DNA from: Bermanella sp049115935
GTDB lineage: Bacteria > Pseudomonadota > Gammaproteobacteria > Pseudomonadales > Oceanobacteraceae
Direction: 5' to 3'
Assembly: GCA_049115935.1 (NCBI GenBank)
Contig: JAGDZK010000076.1
Location: forward strand, 20,288 to 84,287
Length of the DNA stretch: 64,000 nt
Part shown: piece by piece, positions 1 to 8,201 of the stretch
How positions within the stretch are numbered: position 1 is the first letter of the stretch
Layout: each line of letters begins with the position of its first letter
The notes under the pieces: generated by a model
Database searches by the model: none
What the model was told of the DNA's origin: nothing
What the model saw: the letters and a program-made list of their open reading frames with translations, nothing else
Program-made: the position numbers and the translations under genes

Positions 1-1
1 G

Positions 2-721
2 CTAACTCACTTATCTGAGCATTTTCAAGTCATTGCCATTGATATGCTTGGATATGGCTTTTCAGATAAACCGCTACAGGGGGATTATTCAACGAAAGCA
101 CAAGCCAATAGAATAAAAAACGTATTAAAACAGCTAGGTGTTAATGCTTGCCATATTATGACTTACAGTTACGGCTCTTCCGTTGCACAAGAAATATTAC
201 ATCAGGACGAACTATTTGAGGTACAAGTAAAATCTCTATGCTTAATGAACGGAGGCTTATTTCCAAATAGTAATCGTCCAAAATTAGCACAAACGCTTTT
301 ATTAGGTCGGTTAGGCTTTCTTGTGAATCTATTCTTCAGTAAACGGGTACTCGATCAGAACTTACGTTCAATATTTGGCCCTGATACCCAACCTACACCC
401 TTATTAATCACACAATATTGGGAATTAATTAATATCAATGATGGAAAAAGAATACTACCAACACTCATACAATACTTAAAAGAAAGGCAAGTATTTTCCC
501 AGAAGTGGCAACAGGCTTTAATCGATTTTAAAAAGCCTATTCAGCTGATTATCGGTGATCACGATAGTATATCGGGTATAGATTTAGCGATAGAGTTTCA
601 AGAAAAAATCTCTAAAAACAATATTCATATTTTAAAAAACATAGGACACTACCCTCAACTTGAATCTCCAAAATTAGTTTTAAAGTTGTTTAATGAATTT
701 CAAAATATAAATAATAAATAA
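2..721 (+). CDS. alpha/beta-hydrolase, 5' end outside window
   Basis: The reading frame is open from base 2, so the N-terminus lies before the window; the first ATG at 44 is internal. The residues before it read VIAID, followed by MLGYGFSDKP, which is the usual strand and loop after the oxyanion region of alpha/beta-hydrolases. The nucleophile elbow is TYSYGSS (Ser about 42 counted from the ATG at 44), where the first Gly of G-x-S-x-G is replaced by Thr. The acid is probably the Asp in GDHDS and the base the His in IGHYPQLE, so the triad looks complete. The family includes esterases, haloalkane dehalogenases and meta-cleavage hydrolases; the substrate cannot be told. It lies 13 bp before an SDR gene on the same strand, probably co-transcribed. 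Confidence 0.85.
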   Translation, partial: LTHLSEHFQVIAIDMLGYGFSDKPLQGDYSTKAQANRIKNVLKQLGVNACHIMTYSYGSSVAQEILHQDELFEVQVKSLCLMNGGLFPNSNRPKLAQTLLLGRLGFLVNLFFSKRVLDQNLRSIFGPDTQPTPLLITQYWELININDGKRILPTLIQYLKERQVFSQKWQQALIDFKKPIQLIIGDHDSISGIDLAIEFQEKISKNNIHILKNIGHYPQLESPKLVLKLFNEFQNINNK

Positions 722-734
722 GAAAGGTGATCAT

Positions 735-1517
735 ATGAAACGTATATTAATTACAGGTGCGGGAACGGGATTTGGCCGAGAAACGGCTATTACATTGGCA
801 AAACGAGGGCATCATGTTTATGCCGCCACATATGATCAACACCAATCAGAAGCACTGGCCGATTACGCTGATTTAAAGGGGGTTAACTTAGATATTCTTA
901 AAATTGATATAACAGACATTAATGATATAAAAAAAGCGAAAAATCTAGATGTAGACGTTTTAATCAATAACGCTGCAATCGGAGAGAGTGGCGCATTAGT
1001 TGAAATTCCAATAGATCGTGTAAGAAACAATTTAGAAACGAATGTATTGGGTACACTATCCATGATTCAGGCTGTCACCCCTAAGATGATGAAACGAAAA
1101 AATGGAACAATTATCATGGTAACATCTTTGGCTGGTCGCGTTCCTCTGCCCTTTTTATCACCCTATTCAATGTCTAAATATGCACTTGAAAGTGCAGGAG
1201 CAGGCCTCGCAGAAGAACTAAAGCCCTTTAATATCCATGTTTCCATGATTGAACCCGGACCATATAGTACAGGGTTCAACGAAGCGAATATGAATAAAAA
1301 ATACAACTGGATGAAAGAAGACTCTCTATATAGGGATAAAATTGATTATATTAAAAAAACTGAAAATAGATTAATTTTACGCATGCAAAAATCAAACTTC
1401 ACCCCTGTTATCAAAGCGATGGTTAAAGCCGCAGAGTCTAATAAACCAAAGCTTAGGTATGCTGTACCTAAATGGATGGGATTAGGTGTTAATTTACTTC
1501 GAGGATTTGGCGTATAA
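735..1517 (+). CDS. short-chain dehydrogenase/reductase (SDR)
   Basis: A 260-residue classical SDR, expected to oxidise or reduce an alcohol/carbonyl with NAD(P). The nucleotide-binding glycine motif TGAGTGFG is at residues 7-14, NNAA at about 77-80, the catalytic Ser in VTSLAGR, and the Tyr/Lys pair in YSMSK at about 145-149. The start is well supported by AAGGTGAT a few bases upstream of ATG 735. It follows the alpha/beta-hydrolase closely, suggesting a two-gene unit. The unit converges on the flavoprotein operon and ends at a hairpin (1550-1577). The substrate is unknown; a steroid, fatty or aromatic alcohol would fit the neighbourhood, but this is inference. Confidence 0.9.
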   Translation: MKRILITGAGTGFGRETAITLAKRGHHVYAATYDQHQSEALADYADLKGVNLDILKIDITDINDIKKAKNLDVDVLINNAAIGESGALVEIPIDRVRNNLETNVLGTLSMIQAVTPKMMKRKNGTIIMVTSLAGRVPLPFLSPYSMSKYALESAGAGLAEELKPFNIHVSMIEPGPYSTGFNEANMNKKYNWMKEDSLYRDKIDYIKKTENRLILRMQKSNFTPVIKAMVKAAESNKPKLRYAVPKWMGLGVNLLRGFGV

Positions 1518-1549
1518 AAAGCGTCTAATATCTCTAAATCAACATAAAA

Positions 1550-1577
1550 CGGAGGTGAGATAATAAAATCACCTCCG
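1550..1577. terminator. bidirectional rho-independent terminator
   Basis: Arms CGGAGGTGA (1550-1558) and TCACCTCCG (1569-1577) pair perfectly with a 10-nt loop. A-rich sequence precedes and ATTTT follows, so the hairpin could end both the SDR unit (+) and the DsbA-like gene (-). Confidence 0.7.
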
Positions 1578-1586
1578 ATTTTCAAA

Positions 1587-2879
1587 CTAATTGTTTCTAA
1601 TCAGATTTTCGATTATACCCATTCGATCTTGCCCCCATAAAGTATGATCCCCATATTCAAAGCTTGGTACTCCCCAGCAGCCTTTTTTGAACATATCGTC
1701 TAAATTCCGATTTACTTCTGCTTTCCAGTCTGTGTTATTTATTTTATCTTTTGCGATTAACCAGTTTAAACCACAACGCTCCACCATAATCCTCATACCA
1801 GAATCGGTTTCACCTCGAATACCTTGGGTATTAACACCTTTTGCAAAGCTGAGTAAGAATTCTTGTAACTTATTTTCATTGCGTGCGTACTCCAGCAATG
1901 CATAGCAACGCTCAACGGCTGGACCTAATGGATCAGCCACATATCCGTAAGGCAAGCTTAACTTTTGAGCCTCGCGTTTAGTGTCCATAAATATATACAT
2001 TTTTTTAGCTTGAGGCACATTCATTCCACGCATCATCATGGGTAAAACCGGCTTAATAATTAATGGTATACCATAATACTCGCTCAATTTAATGGCTTGC
2101 ACCAAACCAATATAAGAATAAGGACTACGCGCAGACCAATATATCGTCAGTGGAACATCACAAATTTTGACATCCTCAATCGGTCTTTTACAAAAATCGT
2201 TATAGGTTAAGTTAAACTGCACGTTATCATTTTTATTTAGTGCTAGCCCTTGCTTAATCAAACGAGATTCTAAATGATCAAGTCGATCAACTCCCCAATA
2301 CCACTCTCCTTCAAAATTAATCATGGCCCCAAAGTAATGGCCTTTTTTCTCTAATAATAATTGATTTTTTATCAATTGTTTTTTAAGTTGATTGTTTTCA
2401 AAAGGTTCTTGGGGAAGCTGATCAGTAAACTCACCACTCCACACCCTCTTAAAGATATCTTTTGCTGTACTAATAAAGGTTTCAGAGGATTCGGCAAGCA
2501 AAAGCTCTGCGGTAGCTGCCTCCAATATATTGCGATCATCAATTACCACTTGTTTACTTGGGAAGTCTAATTGATAAAGATCAGCCAAATAACCAGCATC
2601 TCGACTAGCATATTGATGCCACATATCCATCGCTGGAAACATTTCTTCTTGGAGCTCTAAAACAACATGAAATTCAGCTTTAATTCTGAATCGAACCAAA
2701 AAATCCTCAATAACTTGAATTAATAAGTAACTATAAGGATCATCTATTCGTAGAAAGATATCGACTCTAGATTCGCGCCCCTTTATTATCCGATTAAATT
2801 GATAACTTGCGCGTTTTATATCTTTTAACTGGTTACTGGATATTATTCTTGCAATGTACGGCATGATCATTTTTTTCAT
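1587..2879 (-). CDS. double DsbA/HCCA-isomerase-fold protein
   Basis: A 430-residue protein with two thioredoxin-like (DsbA-fold) halves. The first begins near residue 40 with FLRIDDPYSYLL; the second near 250 with IYWSARSPYSYIG and ends with WGVPSFEYG and a helix. The PYSY motif in both halves is typical of the glutathione-dependent 2-hydroxychromene-2-carboxylate isomerase branch, where the serine activates glutathione. No CxxC redox motif is present, so a disulfide oxidoreductase role is unlikely. It is the last gene of the three-gene operon, starting 2 bp after the iron-sulfur gene stop. No signal peptide is evident, so it is probably cytoplasmic. ATG 2870 is a possible alternative start. 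The function is unknown; isomerase or glutathione-dependent chemistry is inferred from the fold. Confidence 0.8.
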   Translation of the reverse strand: MKKMIMPYIARIISSNQLKDIKRASYQFNRIIKGRESRVDIFLRIDDPYSYLLIQVIEDFLVRFRIKAEFHVVLELQEEMFPAMDMWHQYASRDAGYLADLYQLDFPSKQVVIDDRNILEAATAELLLAESSETFISTAKDIFKRVWSGEFTDQLPQEPFENNQLKKQLIKNQLLLEKKGHYFGAMINFEGEWYWGVDRLDHLESRLIKQGLALNKNDNVQFNLTYNDFCKRPIEDVKICDVPLTIYWSARSPYSYIGLVQAIKLSEYYGIPLIIKPVLPMMMRGMNVPQAKKMYIFMDTKREAQKLSLPYGYVADPLGPAVERCYALLEYARNENKLQEFLLSFAKGVNTQGIRGETDSGMRIMVERCGLNWLIAKDKINNTDWKAEVNRNLDDMFKKGCWGVPSFEYGDHTLWGQDRMGIIENLIRNN

Positions 2880-2881
2880 GA

Positions 2882-3565
2882 TTATTTTACCTTTTTATTA
2901 TCTTTACAAATATTTTTAAGGGGAACAATGACATCTTTTTTAAGATTAATACCTACACCACAACCAGGCACAGAATCCTCATCATATGACAACACCCCTA
3001 AATCCAAAGCAAGATTAATGGCTTCCAATTTATCATTGGATGTGGCACTAGGATCAACAATGACTCGCTGAATTCGTAAAAAGCTATAAGGATTTCCAAA
3101 CACAAGGTGATCTGAATCATTATTTTTATCATGAACAGGGCAGCCTTTTAAACATGCATAACACTCTATACAACGATTTAAATTTGAAAGCGCATTATGA
3201 TCCAGTCCAAGTTTATTTGGATTGACATCAACAATAGGTAGTCTGCCTTGCAATTGCTTGTTAATGGCGTCACGCTTAACAACTAAATCTTTTATTATAG
3301 GCAATCCTTGCATGTGTGATATTTTGTCATTATTTCTTAGCTTAGTTCGGCATGCTAGTTTCGATTTTCCATTAATATCCACTGTACATACACCACACAA
3401 ACCGTTTCGACAACCATAACGGAAGGCTAAACCTGGATGCATTTTTTCTTGCGTGTCGATTAAGACCTCTAAAGCCATGGGCCTTTCTTTTATATCCTTT
3501 AACTCATACTCTATTTCAACATCTTGTTTTTTATTTAATTGGCCCCGTTGAATAATTATTTTCAT
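2882..3565 (-). CDS. SdhB/FrdB-like iron-sulfur protein, reduced cluster set
   Basis: A 227-residue relative of the succinate dehydrogenase/fumarate reductase iron-sulfur subunit. The N-terminal plant-type [2Fe-2S] domain keeps all four ligands: CRNGLCGVC plus the Cys of KLAC. The C-terminal domain has CIECYACLKGCPV, i.e. three [4Fe-4S] ligands and the first [3Fe-4S] ligand. The distal part is only PGCGVGIN, where SdhB has C-x5-C-x3-CP; two [3Fe-4S] ligands therefore seem missing while the last [4Fe-4S] ligand remains. It overlaps the upstream flavoprotein gene by 4 bp (ATGA), so translation is probably coupled. No membrane-anchor subunits are nearby. It likely passes electrons between the flavoprotein and an unknown soluble or membrane acceptor. 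Confidence 0.88.
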   Translation of the reverse strand: MKIIIQRGQLNKKQDVEIEYELKDIKERPMALEVLIDTQEKMHPGLAFRYGCRNGLCGVCTVDINGKSKLACRTKLRNNDKISHMQGLPIIKDLVVKRDAINKQLQGRLPIVDVNPNKLGLDHNALSNLNRCIECYACLKGCPVHDKNNDSDHLVFGNPYSFLRIQRVIVDPSATSNDKLEAINLALDLGVLSYDEDSVPGCGVGINLKKDVIVPLKNICKDNKKVK

Positions 3566-5505
3566 ATCATTTTCTCCTTAGTATCGATTTTCATCTCCAT
3601 CACGGGGACAGGCTCACTTAAAGCAGATTGATAAATTTTTAGTAATATTGCGTCTTTGTATTTGTTAGGTAGGTAGCGAATAATCTTAAATACTAATATT
3701 TTTATATTTTGGTTAACTCTTAATTTTATGATTTTATGATAAGGTGATCGAATTTGTTGTAAATTATGAACTTCAACTTCATCATTGATTAGATAGACTT
3801 CAATAGAGTATGGTTTACTCCGAAATAACTTACTAAGATTAATTTTTTTATGGTCTAGGCGTACATGAGACCCCAGTGATATAGGTCTACTCAGTGCAGA
3901 AGTGGCAATTAATTTTGCGCATAACAATAAATTTCTGCATTCAATGTAATCTATTAATGTTTGATTCCAAACAGAATCAGATTCTACTTCCGATTTTTCT
4001 AGTTTTAACTCTAACTCTTTAACCATGTTTAGTGTATTACTTAAAGAATCGAAAGTACGCGCAGGGCCTATGCCTTGCCATGCTGTTTTTTGTAAAGACC
4101 TTAATACGTGAATTGCATAATGGGGAGTGGATTGGGTATTTTTATTATCGAGTTTATCCTTATAAACTTGTAAAAGTTTACTTGACTGTAAATTAAAACA
4201 AGACCAATCAAGCTCCTCTGCCTGTGTAGCATTATAATGAGCCGATAATCCCGCTCGCTTTCCAAATATAATCCCTTCAGCTAAAGAGGTTGACCCTAAA
4301 CGATTACTACCATGCAACCCTCCTAATGCTTGGCCTGCTGCATATAACCCTTTTATTTCCTTATCTTGTTGGTCCAGCACATTACATTGCTCATTTGTTT
4401 TTATGCCTCCCATTAAATAATGAGCCGAAGGTTTAACCTCCCACATAGATTCAAACTTTGCAGCTTTAGGACCCATTGCCCCACGGACTATTTTTAATAA
4501 ACTTGGAATTTTCTGATTCATTAACGCCGTATAAACTTTACCGCTATTTCCTTTATTATTTTCAGTTAAGTCTAAATAGCACCCTTGATTTTGTGTTCCT
4601 TTTCCACTTTCAACAGCTTTAGCAATGACAGCAGCACATTCTGCACGAGTACGCCCCATAAGCTCAGATTTTAAAACATTGCCATCTTTATCTTTTATAC
4701 AACCAAGAACACCCGTGCTGATAGGTTCTCCCACGATTAACCCTTGATAAGCTGAAGGTGTCGCTACCGAAAAAGGAATAAATTGGACTTGCTCCATGTC
4801 CACCAATTTTGCTCCCGCACGAGCCGCAATGGCATAAGCGTCTCCGGTGTTGCCTTTCATTGTGTCGGTATTAGGGTAATACAAGGTGCTTACACCACCG
4901 CAGGCTAGTACGACAGAACGAGCTTTCACTGAGATAAAATCACCTGTACTTGCGTGATAAACAAGGCCGCCTTGTACTGTGCGCTGCTGCGTCGTATTAT
5001 TTATCTGGAAGTACAGATCTAAAAACCAAGCATCTTCTAATGTATCCAAGCTCCCTTTGTATAAAGCATTCCAACAAGCATGGGCGTAATCTAACCCACC
5101 ATTTTTGTGGTCAACTGATCGAGCCAGTGTGTGCCCACCCATAGGAATAGAAAGAGGCTTTACCGTATTATCTTTTTTATCGATATTGGCTTGAATGCCA
5201 TGCTTCTGTAACCAGTTATAGGCCTTTGGCGAATCTTCAGAAAACGCTTTGCACAGTCCATTGTTCCCAATATCATCCCCTTGAATGCGCAAGTTATCAC
5301 TCAACTCAGCCAGTGTATCCTTTGGGGTGCCACTCCCTCTTACAGTAATAATGCCTTCTGAAATTTTGCTATCGGAACAAAGGATAGGGTCCTTTGATAA
5401 CAGTAATACCTTTGAGCCTTGGCTAGCAGCAGTCTCTGCGGCGGCTGACCCTGCTCCTCCCGAGCCAACAATAATGACATCGTATTCTTTTTGTTTTAAT
5501 TGCAT
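3562..5505 (-). CDS. fumarate reductase/succinate dehydrogenase-like flavoprotein
   Basis: A 647-residue FAD protein of the SdhA/FrdA/FAD-binding-2 superfamily. The dinucleotide-binding motif GSGGAGSAAAETA is at residues 13-25, AHYLMGGI is near the middle, and HGSNRLGSTSLAEG is the FAD-binding end. Two features differ from true SdhA/FrdA. The substrate-site motif QFHP reads QFIP. The region where SdhA/FrdA carries the His that binds FAD covalently reads KISEGIITV with no His. The C-terminus is extended past the usual helical domain. It is the first gene of the operon with the iron-sulfur and double-DsbA proteins, and is divergent from an AraC regulator. It is probably a dehydrogenase or reductase for a substrate other than succinate/fumarate; ketosteroid dehydrogenases share the fold. 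The exact substrate is unknown. Confidence 0.88.
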   Translation of the reverse strand: MQLKQKEYDVIIVGSGGAGSAAAETAASQGSKVLLLSKDPILCSDSKISEGIITVRGSGTPKDTLAELSDNLRIQGDDIGNNGLCKAFSEDSPKAYNWLQKHGIQANIDKKDNTVKPLSIPMGGHTLARSVDHKNGGLDYAHACWNALYKGSLDTLEDAWFLDLYFQINNTTQQRTVQGGLVYHASTGDFISVKARSVVLACGGVSTLYYPNTDTMKGNTGDAYAIAARAGAKLVDMEQVQFIPFSVATPSAYQGLIVGEPISTGVLGCIKDKDGNVLKSELMGRTRAECAAVIAKAVESGKGTQNQGCYLDLTENNKGNSGKVYTALMNQKIPSLLKIVRGAMGPKAAKFESMWEVKPSAHYLMGGIKTNEQCNVLDQQDKEIKGLYAAGQALGGLHGSNRLGSTSLAEGIIFGKRAGLSAHYNATQAEELDWSCFNLQSSKLLQVYKDKLDNKNTQSTPHYAIHVLRSLQKTAWQGIGPARTFDSLSNTLNMVKELELKLEKSEVESDSVWNQTLIDYIECRNLLLCAKLIATSALSRPISLGSHVRLDHKKINLSKLFRSKPYSIEVYLINDEVEVHNLQQIRSPYHKIIKLRVNQNIKILVFKIIRYLPNKYKDAILLKIYQSALSEPVPVMEMKIDTKEKMI

Positions 5506-5521
5506 TTGATGAAGCTCTAAT

Positions 5522-5601
5522 TGACCACTGACATATCTTTATCTTAAAGGGGTAAGCTAAAGATCGAAGTGCAAGAGTGGTCAGTATCTGGTTATATCTG
5601 G
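5522..5601. promoter_or_regulatory. candidate AraC operator in divergent promoter region
   Basis: TATCTGG occurs twice (5585-5591 and 5595-5601), ten bases apart, so both copies lie on the same DNA face. Arms TGACCACT (5522-5529) and AGTGGTCA (5576-5583) form a spaced inverted repeat. The region lies between the flavoprotein operon (-) and the AraC gene (+). Phased direct repeats are typical of AraC-family sites; that the neighbouring regulator binds here is inference. Confidence 0.4.
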
Positions 5602-5646
5602 CCAAATTACTTACACTGATAGCATTAGGTCATGGGAGAATGGCGA

Positions 5647-6675
5647 ATGATTACAAATATGATTAGCGCTAAAGACGCTATTTTACCCGTCTTTTTTCCA
5701 GCTGTTTTATTCCGATTATTAAAGGGTGCTGGGATAGGAGACAGCGAATTATTGACTGGCACAGACTTAACACCTGAATCCTTTTTAGATGAGGACTTAA
5801 AAATTGACTTTATTACCCATAGTCAATTTATAAAAAACGCCATTACTGCCAGCGATGACCCCCATTTAGCTTGGCGATTTGGCCAACATATAAATGTTAC
5901 CTCTTTAGGCATGGTCGGGTATGCCGCTATGAGTTGCCATACCATCGAAGACTCTCTAAATACCATCATTCAGTACTTTAAAATTCGAGCCCCTCTTTAT
6001 CGTTTAAAACTTCTAAAACCCAAAAGGGATACAGAGGAAGCGGCTATTCAGTTTGATGAGTCCATTAATTTTGGAGAAATGCGCTATTTTTTATTAGCCG
6101 CCGTTGCCAGCGGAACAGCTCAGATGATTAATTTTTATGCTGGGAAAACAGATGTGGTAGTGAAAATTGAACTAGCTTGTCCTCCCGTAATTGGCTGGGA
6201 GCAAGCAGTAGCCAAATTCCCCTTTACAGTGGAGTTTAATAGTGATCACACCCGACTAATTTTTGCATCTACATTATTGCATCAGCTCAATGCTACGGCT
6301 GATCCGCAAACTGAAAAGTCTACAAAACACATATGTGACCAATTACTTTCTAAAATTGAAAGCCAAACAGAAATGGGGTATTTAGTGAGGGAATATATAC
6401 TCCTGCAATCCGGTAAGTATCCCACTCTGGATGAAGCAGCGGCTCATTTTTGTGTGTCCCCTAGAACCTTTCGCCGAGAGCTCAACAAACTTAATACAAC
6501 TTACCAAGCCATATTAGATCAGGTAAGGGAAACCATTGCCCTTGAATATTTAAAAACAACGAATAAGCCCGTAAATGAGATAGCTTATGAGCTTGGGTTT
6601 ACAGACCCTTCTAACTTTGGTCGAGCATTTAAAAAATGGACTGGAAAATCACCAGGCATATTTCGAAATAATTAA
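5647..6675 (+). CDS. AraC-family transcriptional regulator (Arabinose_bd type)
   Basis: About 342 residues. The N-terminal two thirds resemble the effector domain found in OruR/ArgR-like AraC proteins (PAVLFRLLKGAGI, then SLGMVGYAAMSC). The C-terminal 100 residues hold two helix-turn-helices: AAAHFCVSPRTFRREL and IAYELGFTDPSNFGRAFKKW, ending with TGKSPGIFR. The DNA-binding domain is complete. ATG 5647 is preferred over ATG 5632, because GGGAG at 5634-5638 gives an 8-nt spacing. It is divergent from the flavoprotein/iron-sulfur/DsbA operon and is its most likely regulator. Regulators of this subtype often control lipid, sterol or amino-acid catabolism, but the effector is not predictable here. 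Confidence 0.9.
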   Translation: MITNMISAKDAILPVFFPAVLFRLLKGAGIGDSELLTGTDLTPESFLDEDLKIDFITHSQFIKNAITASDDPHLAWRFGQHINVTSLGMVGYAAMSCHTIEDSLNTIIQYFKIRAPLYRLKLLKPKRDTEEAAIQFDESINFGEMRYFLLAAVASGTAQMINFYAGKTDVVVKIELACPPVIGWEQAVAKFPFTVEFNSDHTRLIFASTLLHQLNATADPQTEKSTKHICDQLLSKIESQTEMGYLVREYILLQSGKYPTLDEAAAHFCVSPRTFRRELNKLNTTYQAILDQVRETIALEYLKTTNKPVNEIAYELGFTDPSNFGRAFKKWTGKSPGIFRNN

Positions 6676-6762
6676 ACACTCTAAATGGCTGTGCCATAGC
6701 CCAATGCACTGCAAGTAGTTTCTACTGACTTTTTAACAACCTTGGTTGTATTTAGCAAACAA

Positions 6763-6796
6763 AAAAGCCCAGCTTTGTTTCCAAAGCTGGGCTTCA
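6763..6796 (-). terminator. rho-independent terminator of argG
   Basis: Perfect 13-bp arms AAGCCCAGCTTTG (6767-6779) and CAAAGCTGGGCTT (6784-6796) enclose a 4-nt loop. On the minus strand a run of six T follows. It lies 22 bp after the argG stop. Confidence 0.9.
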
Positions 6797-6818
6797 ACCA
6801 CAAGGTTACTTTAAAAAA

Positions 6819-8036
6819 TTAAAGTAAATCGCGGCCTTTTTTCGCAGCAATACGTAAACGTAATGCATTCAATTTAATGAAACCCGCTGCGTCTTTTTGA
6901 TCGTATGCACCGGCATCGTCTTCAAACGTTGCAATGCTTTCGTCAAATAAAGAATCATCTGACTTACGGCCCACCACAATCACGTTACCTTTATAAAGCT
7001 TAACGCGCACGGTACCGTTTACATAGGTTTGTGTATCATCGATAGCGGCTTGAAGCATCTTACGCTCAGGGCTCCACCAGTAACCGTTATAAACCAGTTC
7101 AGCATAGCGAGGCATCATTTCATCTTTTAGATGAGCCGCGTTACGGTCAAGGGTGATTGATTCAATGGCACGGTGAGCTTTTAACATAACAAAGCCCGCT
7201 GGGGTTTCATAACAACCACGTGCTTTCATGCCCACATAACGGTTTTCAACGATGTCGGTACGACCAATACCGTTTTCGCCCGCTACTTTGTTTAGGTATT
7301 CCATAACCGTTGCTGGGCTCATTTCTTTATCGTCGATGGCAACGATGTCACCACCTTTGAAGGTGATATCTAGGTAAGTAGGTGTATCAGGTGCCGCTTC
7401 AGGTGACTTGGTCCACAGCCACATGTCTTCTTCTGGCTCACTCCAAGGGTTCTCAATTAAATCCCCTTCGTAAGAGATGTGAAGCAAGTTGGCGTCCATT
7501 GAGTAAGGGGATTTTTTACCCGCTTTGTTTTCAACTTGAATACCGTGCTCAGCACAATAAGCCATTAATTTTTCACGGCTATTCAAGTCCCATTCACGCC
7601 AAGGGGCAATCACTTGTACGCCAGGCTTAAGGGCATACGCACCTAGCTCGAAACGTACCTGGTCGTTACCTTTACCGGTAGCGCCATGGGAAATCGCGTC
7701 TGCACCGGTTTCGTTAGCTATTTCAATTAAACGCTTAGCAATTAACGGACGTGCGATAGAAGTACCTAAGTAGTACTCACCTTCATAAATCGCGTTAGCA
7801 CGGAACATAGGGAATACGAAGTCACGGGCGAATTCTTCGCGTAAGTCTTCAATATAGATTTCTTTAATGCCCATGGCCTCGGCTTTTTTGCGCGCAGGCT
7901 CTAACTCTTCGCCCTGACCCAGGTCAGCGGTAAAAGTTACAATTTCAGCTTGATACTCTTCTTGTAACCATTTCGCGATTACAGAAGTATCCAAGCCACC
8001 GGAGTAGGCCAAAACAATCTTATTGATCTTGGACAT
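6819..8036 (-). CDS. argG: argininosuccinate synthase
   Basis: A 405-residue enzyme that joins citrulline and aspartate with ATP to give argininosuccinate, the penultimate step of arginine biosynthesis (cytoplasm). The N-terminal ATP-pyrophosphatase P-loop AYSGGLDTSV is at residues 9-18. SHGATGKGNDQVRFE and the later KSPYSMDANLLH and EGD segments are characteristic of type 1 ArgG. The length matches the family. AGGAG six bases before ATG 8036 supports the start. It is a single-gene unit with its own terminator; argH is not adjacent. An inverted repeat lies in its upstream region. Confidence 0.98.
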   Translation of the reverse strand: MSKINKIVLAYSGGLDTSVIAKWLQEEYQAEIVTFTADLGQGEELEPARKKAEAMGIKEIYIEDLREEFARDFVFPMFRANAIYEGEYYLGTSIARPLIAKRLIEIANETGADAISHGATGKGNDQVRFELGAYALKPGVQVIAPWREWDLNSREKLMAYCAEHGIQVENKAGKKSPYSMDANLLHISYEGDLIENPWSEPEEDMWLWTKSPEAAPDTPTYLDITFKGGDIVAIDDKEMSPATVMEYLNKVAGENGIGRTDIVENRYVGMKARGCYETPAGFVMLKAHRAIESITLDRNAAHLKDEMMPRYAELVYNGYWWSPERKMLQAAIDDTQTYVNGTVRVKLYKGNVIVVGRKSDDSLFDESIATFEDDAGAYDQKDAAGFIKLNALRLRIAAKKGRDLL

Positions 8037-8114
8037 GAAGTGCTCCTAAAGACATAGAACATTGACCACGAATAGGGTCAATACGGATAAAATCAGGGGG
8101 CGTATTCTACCGAG

Positions 8115-8137
8115 AATACTGGCCATACGCCAGTATT
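8115..8137. repeat. inverted repeat upstream of argG
   Basis: Arms AATACTGGC (8115-8123) and GCCAGTATT (8129-8137) pair perfectly around a 5-nt spacer, 79 bp upstream of the argG start. It could be an operator or a leader stem-loop. It does not match the usual ARG box (TGAAT/ATTCA arms). Confidence 0.45.
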
Positions 8138-8201
8138 GGTCTAATGTTCATAAAAAGCCTAGGCTTAATTTGTCCATTATCACTTACTTTAGGGTCTACG
8201 A

